Shown here in pieces: positions 58,791-64,000 of a stretch of 64,000 bases of DNA (positions are counted from its first letter, which is position 1; every line of letters starts with the position of its first letter). Below the pieces are notes generated by a model. The model was given only the letters and a program-made list of their open reading frames with translations. It was not told the DNA's origin and did not search any database. The translations under genes and the position numbers were made by a program. The stretch is from Sternotherus odoratus (lineage: Eukaryota > Chordata > Testudines > Kinosternidae), in assembly GCA_032164245.1 (NCBI GenBank), contig JAVMKO010000021.1:13708285-13772284 (forward strand). The letters are read 5' to 3'.

Positions 58791-61457
58791 AGAACCAAGG
58801 ATGGAGCTGGCAGGAGCTGAAGAGAAAGTGACCTCAGCCATTGGGCTGGGCTGGGCTATGAGACCCGCATTGTCAGCGAGGTTTGTCCATCTCAGGTGGT
58901 GGGAATGATGAAAGATGGGCCAGACCCACCCGATCACCCCAGACTATAACATCAGGGCCACTTGCAAGCCTCCAGCGTCTCTGCTATTGCACAGCATAGC
59001 TGGGAAGTCCACAGGCTGGCTGGCCAGCCCATCCCCCCACAGAGCCTTCTGCTCACTGCTTTGCTGAGTGTTTGAATGCATCCCCGGGCTGCTGAGCGAC
59101 AGAGCCAGAGAGGAAAATCTGGCTTCTTTCATCATTGCCTGGCCTGGGCCACGGCAGCTGCTGGGGAGCAAAGAACCCAGAGAGCAGCTTTCACCTCACT
59201 TGCCCTGAGAGCTAGACTGAGCTGCAGATTAATTCCAGCCAGCACCAGCCCCTAGCTACAGTGGCTGGGCCAAGCGGAGGGGCTGGTGAAACCCACAGGG
59301 GTGTAATTCTGCATTAAAAGGGGCATTAAAGAGGTGGTCGGGCCGGCTTACATTACAGTCAGAGACCCAGTCCTGGGTCTTGCTTCATTTGAAGGCAATG
59401 GTGCTCCTCTAGCTTGCCCCTGGAGTAGCTGAGGGCCAAGCGGTCGTGTGAGCGAGTTACTCTGTCTGTGGCTAGGACGTTCACTGGGGATAACAGCTGC
59501 CCAGGAGGGAATCTTGTCTCAGCAAAGCAAACCAAAGGGCAGAACCAATGTCCTCTCGGTGCTGGCCTTGTGGTTATTCTGGCCAAGAAACCCATCTCCA
59601 AACACCGAGGCCTCGAAGCCAAGCCGAGGCAGAATGGGCCTTCAGTCGCTGCCATTCACCTGACCTGGGCCAGTGGTGGACGCTGGAGACTAGCCAGCTC
59701 CGGGCGTGTTTAGGGCTCTGCACTGGCATTTACCCCATGGCTATCACGGGGCAGCCGTAGCCTGCTTGAAACTCGGGTCCTCTGTCTCCTTGTGCAAGTG
59801 GCCCAGGCATGCGGCCTAGGTGTGACCGCCCGGCCTTGGGCACAGCGGCCTCAGGGTCCTAGGGGCCCTGGCTGGCCATTTCCCTGCCTCCTGTGGCTGC
59901 TCGTCCCCGTTTTGTGCCAGCGTCCGTGTGTGCAGCATGTGCCCCCCTCACTGCCCTGGCAGCCGGCCGAGCACGGAGCAGGAACAGCCGCTTGGCTGTG
60001 ACCTTTACAACAGCGCCCAGGGTCCTGGGGAAATGCAGCCTTTTTATGCCGCTGTCGCGTTGTCTTTTATTTCTCTTTTCTAGGTCACTGGTCAAGCGTC
60101 AGCCCCGGCACAGCTGCTCGGCTGGGAGCTGCCTGCGAGTGAGCGGCTCTGGGGTGGGGCTGCCTTTGGCGAGCAGCAGCGAAGGGAACGCATACAGTGG
60201 CCTGGGGCAGATGGGGGCTGGGGCAGGGCTGAAGGGCACTTGAAGCTTAGGCTGGGGCACAGTTAGTCTCCAGGAAGGTTTTCTGACCGGTCCAGGTGTT
60301 GGCAGTGTCGGGCTGTGGCCGGGATGGGGGTTTGGAGGGTCTGTTGAGGTTGTGGCCTGAAGCCTGGATGTTTCTCCAGTGTCTGCATGGCTCCCCACAG
60401 ACCTGTCTCTCGGGGGGGTTGCATGACCCCATAAGGGGGGGGGTGGGGGAGAGACCTCGCCTCAACTGCCTCCCCATCCCAAGCAGCATTTTCTGTGCCC
60501 CTGTCCGGATGTGGGTCTCTCCAGGGGTCCTGGAGCAGCAGAGCCGGTGTCTGGCCGCAAGGCCGCCCCCACTTCAGCCCCGCAGGGCCCCTCCCCGGCC
60601 TCAGGGCTCCCCCGGGCTCGGTGCCCTGCGCAGGCAGGAGAGAACGCGGCGGTGCCCTGCAGCGGGGCGGTGCTGCTCTCTCCCCGCCGCGCAGCAGCGA
60701 CCGTGATGTGGGTCTGGTGCCATGGCCCCAGGCCACAGGGCCTGCAGAAGCAGGATGCCCGGCGCAGCCTGATGCACTAGCCCCGCGAGGGGTGTTTGTA
60801 ACTCCTGGTACAGCCAGCGTCCCGGGGCCAGGCCCCGGTTTATGACTCCTCACCCAGCCCTGCAGGGAAAGGGCTGGGGAGAAACCACCCAGTTATAAAA
60901 CGGACCCGCTCGGAGCACCGCAGGGCCATGGCTGGGGGACAGGAGCTCTCTCCCCTCACAGCAGGGAGGCCAGCGAGGGCCTGGAGCCTGCCTTGCTCCC
61001 GGCTGCTGCGCTACCCCCCCGGGGGCGATGAGGGGCTGAGTGGGTCCCATGCACTTGGTGAGCCATGAGCCTGCCCACTCTGCCTTGTGGGCTTCTCCCC
61101 CCGTCCCTCGTGGAGGAGGGCCCGGCCCCCCTCGGCAGACCCCCTGCCTCTCCCTCAGAGGCCCGACAGGGCACTGAGGCCAGGCCTCGCTTGAATGGAG
61201 CCCAGGCCCTTCCTCAGGTGCAAGGTCCAGAGAGCTGGGGAGGGGGGAGTGATGTGGGCAGGTCTCAGGGGGGCACTTCGGGCATCAGAGCCATTTTTAA
61301 CCCAAGAGCGCACAGTCCTGCCTGCCGCTGGAGCCCCGCAGCCCTTGCCGGATGTCAGCTCCCTGCCACAGCCTGGCCAAGGGGCCTATTCCCAGGGCTG
61401 GTCAGGGCGGGTCCCCTCCCTTGGCTGTCTGGGCGGCAGGCCAGGCCTGCCCCGGCT

Positions 61458-61522
61458 CCTGGCAGGGAGGGTGAATCCAGGCCTGCTGGGTGTACCGGCC
61501 TGGATTCACCCTCCCTGCCAGG
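61458..61522. repeat. Perfect 26-bp inverted repeat (hairpin)
   Basis: 61458-61483 and 61497-61522 are exact reverse complements (core TGGCAGGGAGGGTGAATCC) around a 13-nt spacer. With one bulged base the arms extend a few more pairs. No flanking target duplication is obvious. Confidence 0.95.
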
Positions 61523-62855
61523 GAGCTGGGGCCGGGGCTGATGTGAGATCCCTGGGGCGGGACTGCCCTTGGCTCAGCCTGTCAGGTCTCTGGTTCCCCT
61601 CCCTGCTGTGATTTCGGGTCATCCTAGGCCAGGTGCTCCCAGACGCCTTCCCAGCTCCCTCGTCTGTGGTTGGTTTGGGTTCCTGGCAGCGGGCTGGTGG
61701 GCAAGACCCTTCACGCCCTCCGGTGACTCAGCCCAGCCAGCCACCAGCAAGCCACTGCTTGTCCTCCCTTCTCACCAACACCAGGGGCACCACAGTCAGG
61801 CAGGTGAGGCCGGAGGCCAGGGCCTGGTTCCAGGTAGAGCCCCCTGCAGGGGCGTCATGCCCCCAGGCCCAGGCGAACCCCAGCAGACTCAAGGTGTGAC
61901 TAGGGTTGTGCAGTGAGAGTGGAAGGTGGGGGGGGGGGGGAGGCACAGACAGACTTGGCTGGTGCAGGGTACAGGAGCCTCACTGCAAAGAGACCAGGTC
62001 TGGGGAGTCGGGGGGGGGGGGGCGAGGCCTCTGTTTCCAAGTGAATTTGGTGGGGAGGCTGCTTCCTGGCACCTGCAGTTACAGGGACCCCACAGCACAG
62101 CCCCGCGCCAGTGGCGGGTGGCACCGGCTGTAGGCTCTGTCAGCCCACCAGGGTGGGGGTGTCTGTTGGCCTTTCGGAGGATGCTGCACGCAGCCTGAGG
62201 ACCACGTGTGGGGGGCCCAAGTCGCCAGGGCCCGGCCCTTGGCCATACGCTGTTAGTGCCACGTGGGTGGGGCAGGGTGGGGCAGAGAGCCCTTACACAG
62301 ATACACACTGCTGCACGGGAGAGGGCCCCTGACCCAGACATGGCTGAACACAGGCAGCGGGCTCAGAGGGGCCCGGTCCCCTGAGCGGTAACCTGGCTAG
62401 CAGGGAGACCGAGCCTTCCCCTCGGCGCTGTGCAGTGCAATGGCCCCCCAGGCTCCTCTGCCCTGCAGCCGGGCGCTCACAAGCCGAACCTGCCCCAGCC
62501 TGGCGTTGCCCGCTCGGCAGTGCCAGCCCCCGCGGTCCCAGGACAACGTGCTGCTGGTGGAACGGGTCCTGCCACGCGTCTGGCTTTCCACGCTGCACGG
62601 GGGCCGCGCTGCTGCTCAGTCTTGTGCGGGGCTTCCTCCCGGCCCCTCTTGCTCCCCATGGGCCCAGGCCTGGGCAAAGGCCATTTCCTCTCGCCCCGCG
62701 CTTGTACCCGCTCAGCGCCGTGCCCCGGGCAGGGGCCTAGTCCCAGACAAGCAGCACTTTGCGGAAGGGCACGAACACGCCATGGCCGGGTTTGCTGCAG
62801 TGATTAAAAACCACAGAGACGCGGCGCGTGAAGCGGCTGCTGGGGCTGAGGGGAG

Positions 62856-62878
62856 CACACACACACACACACACACAC
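62856..62878. repeat. Microsatellite (AC)n
   Basis: About eleven and a half uninterrupted CA units. Confidence 0.95.
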
Positions 62879-63356
62879 CTCCGTTCATACAGCTCAGAGC
62901 GTCTCCCCCTTCCCCGCCCCCCTCCTCCCCCCCTGGGCTGCCTCAGCCTCCGCAGGGCGGGGTGATCCCAGGCCCTTAGGGCCGCTCAGACCCCCGTGTG
63001 CGCCCAGCGCCCGGCTGGGACGACTGCAAAGGGACCAGGCACAGCTCCTCAGCGCTGCTCTCCAGCGCCCCCCCCCCCCCCACTGGCTGCTGCTCACACC
63101 AGCACCCACTCAGCACCCTGGGTGCATGGAGCTGCACGCTGCGCCCAGTGTTCCCGGGGGCGTCCCGCCAAGTAACCCCACCTTCTTCCATTTATGGCTC
63201 CCCACCCCTTTGGCTGAGCCACTTCTCTGTGTGCTGCCAATGGGCATCTAGGTGTGCAAAGCGGGCATCCAGGTGTGCAAAGGAGGGGCTCCCACCCCTG
63301 GGCCCACCTCCACGAATGCCCGCACCCCCACCCAGCCCAGGAGAGGAAGGACCCAC

Positions 63357-63599
63357 CAGGGGAAGCAGCAGTGCCCCTCCAGGACGCTGTCGTGTGCCCC
63401 AGGACCCGGGTCCTCTAGCTCCACCCCCACGGAGAACTCGGCCTGGTCGGGGCAGACCCCCAGGTACCGGATGGTGCCCACGCCGATCCCGCCGGGCTGC
63501 AGCAGGACCGTGGCTCTGTGCCCGAGGCGCAGGTCGCGTGGTGAACGCGGCACGGACGCCCGGGTACCAGGCTGCGGCTGGGCCCTGCGCAGCCGGGGG
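63357..63599 (-). CDS. Internal exon encoding a CAP-Gly domain (gene not identified)
   Basis: On the minus strand an acceptor (CTCTTTTGCTTTCCTTGCAG) precedes 243 nt of open frame ending at donor CCTG|GTGGGT. The exon enters and leaves in the same phase. Residues DLRLGHRATVLLQPGGIG, GTIRYLGV, FSVGVELE, HDSVLEG and HCCF reproduce the CAP-Gly order (basic start, G-x-x-G-x-(V/I)RY-(V/L)G, VGVELD/E, N/H-DGS/DSV, F). CAP-Gly domains bind C-terminal EEY/F tails of tubulin and partners, as in CLIP, dynactin, TBCB and CYLD. The usual GKNDG is altered to GAHDS, which may weaken peptide binding. Which gene this is, I cannot tell; a CYLD-like deubiquitinase is one guess. Confidence 0.75.
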
Positions 63600-64000
63600 C
63601 TGCAAGGAAAGCAAAAGAGCGGCGGTTGGTGGGGCAGCCCCCTGGAGTGAGTCCCTGCTGGGCCCAGGCACGGGGTGGGCTCAGACGCACAGTCACTGAA
63701 GTGGAGGGCGGCCACTTGCCCATCACAACCAGCCCGGCTCTGGCAGGGCCCTGCCCTCGAGGCTGGAGGCGCTGTAGCCTTTGAGGTGGGGGCTGTGCCG
63801 TCGACGTGCCCAGGGGGCTAGTGGCCTGGAGCCTGGAGCAGACCCCGCCGGGCTGGGGGCCGGCGCCCAGCTGGGAGCCAGGCTGGGGGGCCAACGGGCT
63901 GCGTCTGCCACCTGCTGGCAGCTCCCGGCTCCCCATCCGCACCTGCCTCAGCTCAGTGCAACCTCGTCCGCTAGGCACAAGACCCCCCAGGGCCTGCCCC
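63600..64000. other. GC-rich sequence upstream of the CAP-Gly exon
   Basis: Presumably intron, and perhaps part of another exon, of the minus-strand CAP-Gly gene. Open frames run through it on the minus strand (63978-63415 and 63715-63248), but no second domain or convincing splice pair is visible. Confidence 0.4.

Larger units (their letters stand above)
58791..63356. other. GC-rich stretch without a supported gene
   Basis: GC content climbs to the right, producing many long overlapping ORFs on both strands (up to 196 aa), none with a family signature. Part may be the large introns or 3' region of the minus-strand CAP-Gly gene, but I cannot identify its other exons. G-runs occur at 61,930 and 62,010. 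Confidence 0.45.

Noticed and set aside
60263..60853. 196-aa minus-strand ORF and others in 60-63 kb
   Set aside because: GC-rich DNA with few stop codons. ORFs overlap on both strands and have no domain signature.
62976..63191. Possible continuation of the CAP-Gly domain (words like LCLVPLQ)
   Set aside because: There is no usable acceptor upstream: the expected pyrimidine tract is a G-run on that strand. The resemblance is only a few residues.

Overview
The window is vertebrate nuclear DNA. Its repeats point to a sauropsid, most likely a turtle: CR1 LINE fragments with the characteristic 3' tails, Penelope-like element (PLE) ends, short hAT elements with GGTGACCAGAT termini, and old MIR-type SINEs. 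The species call is inference from repeat style. No marker gene proves it.

Layout. Positions 1-34,200 are an intergenic stretch with no protein gene I can support. It is mostly unique sequence broken by old repeats: MIR at 1-175, a CR1 at 6.46-7.98 kb carrying two inverted PLE fragments, a small hAT at 9.99 kb, a minus-strand PLE with reverse-transcriptase remnants at 19.6-21.1 kb, a CR1 at 21.1-22.0 kb, and a palindromic PLE insertion at 27.8-28.8 kb that contains a 777-bp hAT element. A 112-bp minisatellite (33.7-34.15 kb) leads into a GC-rich promoter with a TATA box at 34,365.

Positions 34.4-50.1 kb hold one complete gene on the + strand: ZC3H12A (Regnase-1/MCPIP1), an RNase that destroys inflammatory mRNAs. 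It has a predicted non-coding first exon and five coding exons (35566-36023, 44358-44497, 45675-45909, 46720-46826, 46934-47976) encoding 660 residues. All splice sites are GT-AG and all phases match. The UBA-like region, PIN/NYN nuclease with its aspartates, CCCH zinc finger, MALT1 cleavage site, IKK/beta-TrCP degron and C-terminal domain are all visible. Upstream ORFs in the leader and a pyrimidine-purine-pyrimidine stem-loop in the 3' UTR suggest translational control and self-targeting. The 8.3-kb second intron holds a nested set of transposons.

Positions 50.1-63.3 kb are again without a supported gene (CR1s, a foldback MITE, MIRs), becoming GC-rich toward the end. At 63357-63599 on the minus strand lies one well-formed internal exon encoding a CAP-Gly microtubule/adaptor domain. 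The rest of that gene lies outside the window or is not recognisable here.

The most interesting signal is that two PLE families in the window share a hammerhead-ribozyme-like layout (CYGANGA, stem II, GAAAGCTT). Their flanking stem I sequences differ between families yet stay complementary within each one.
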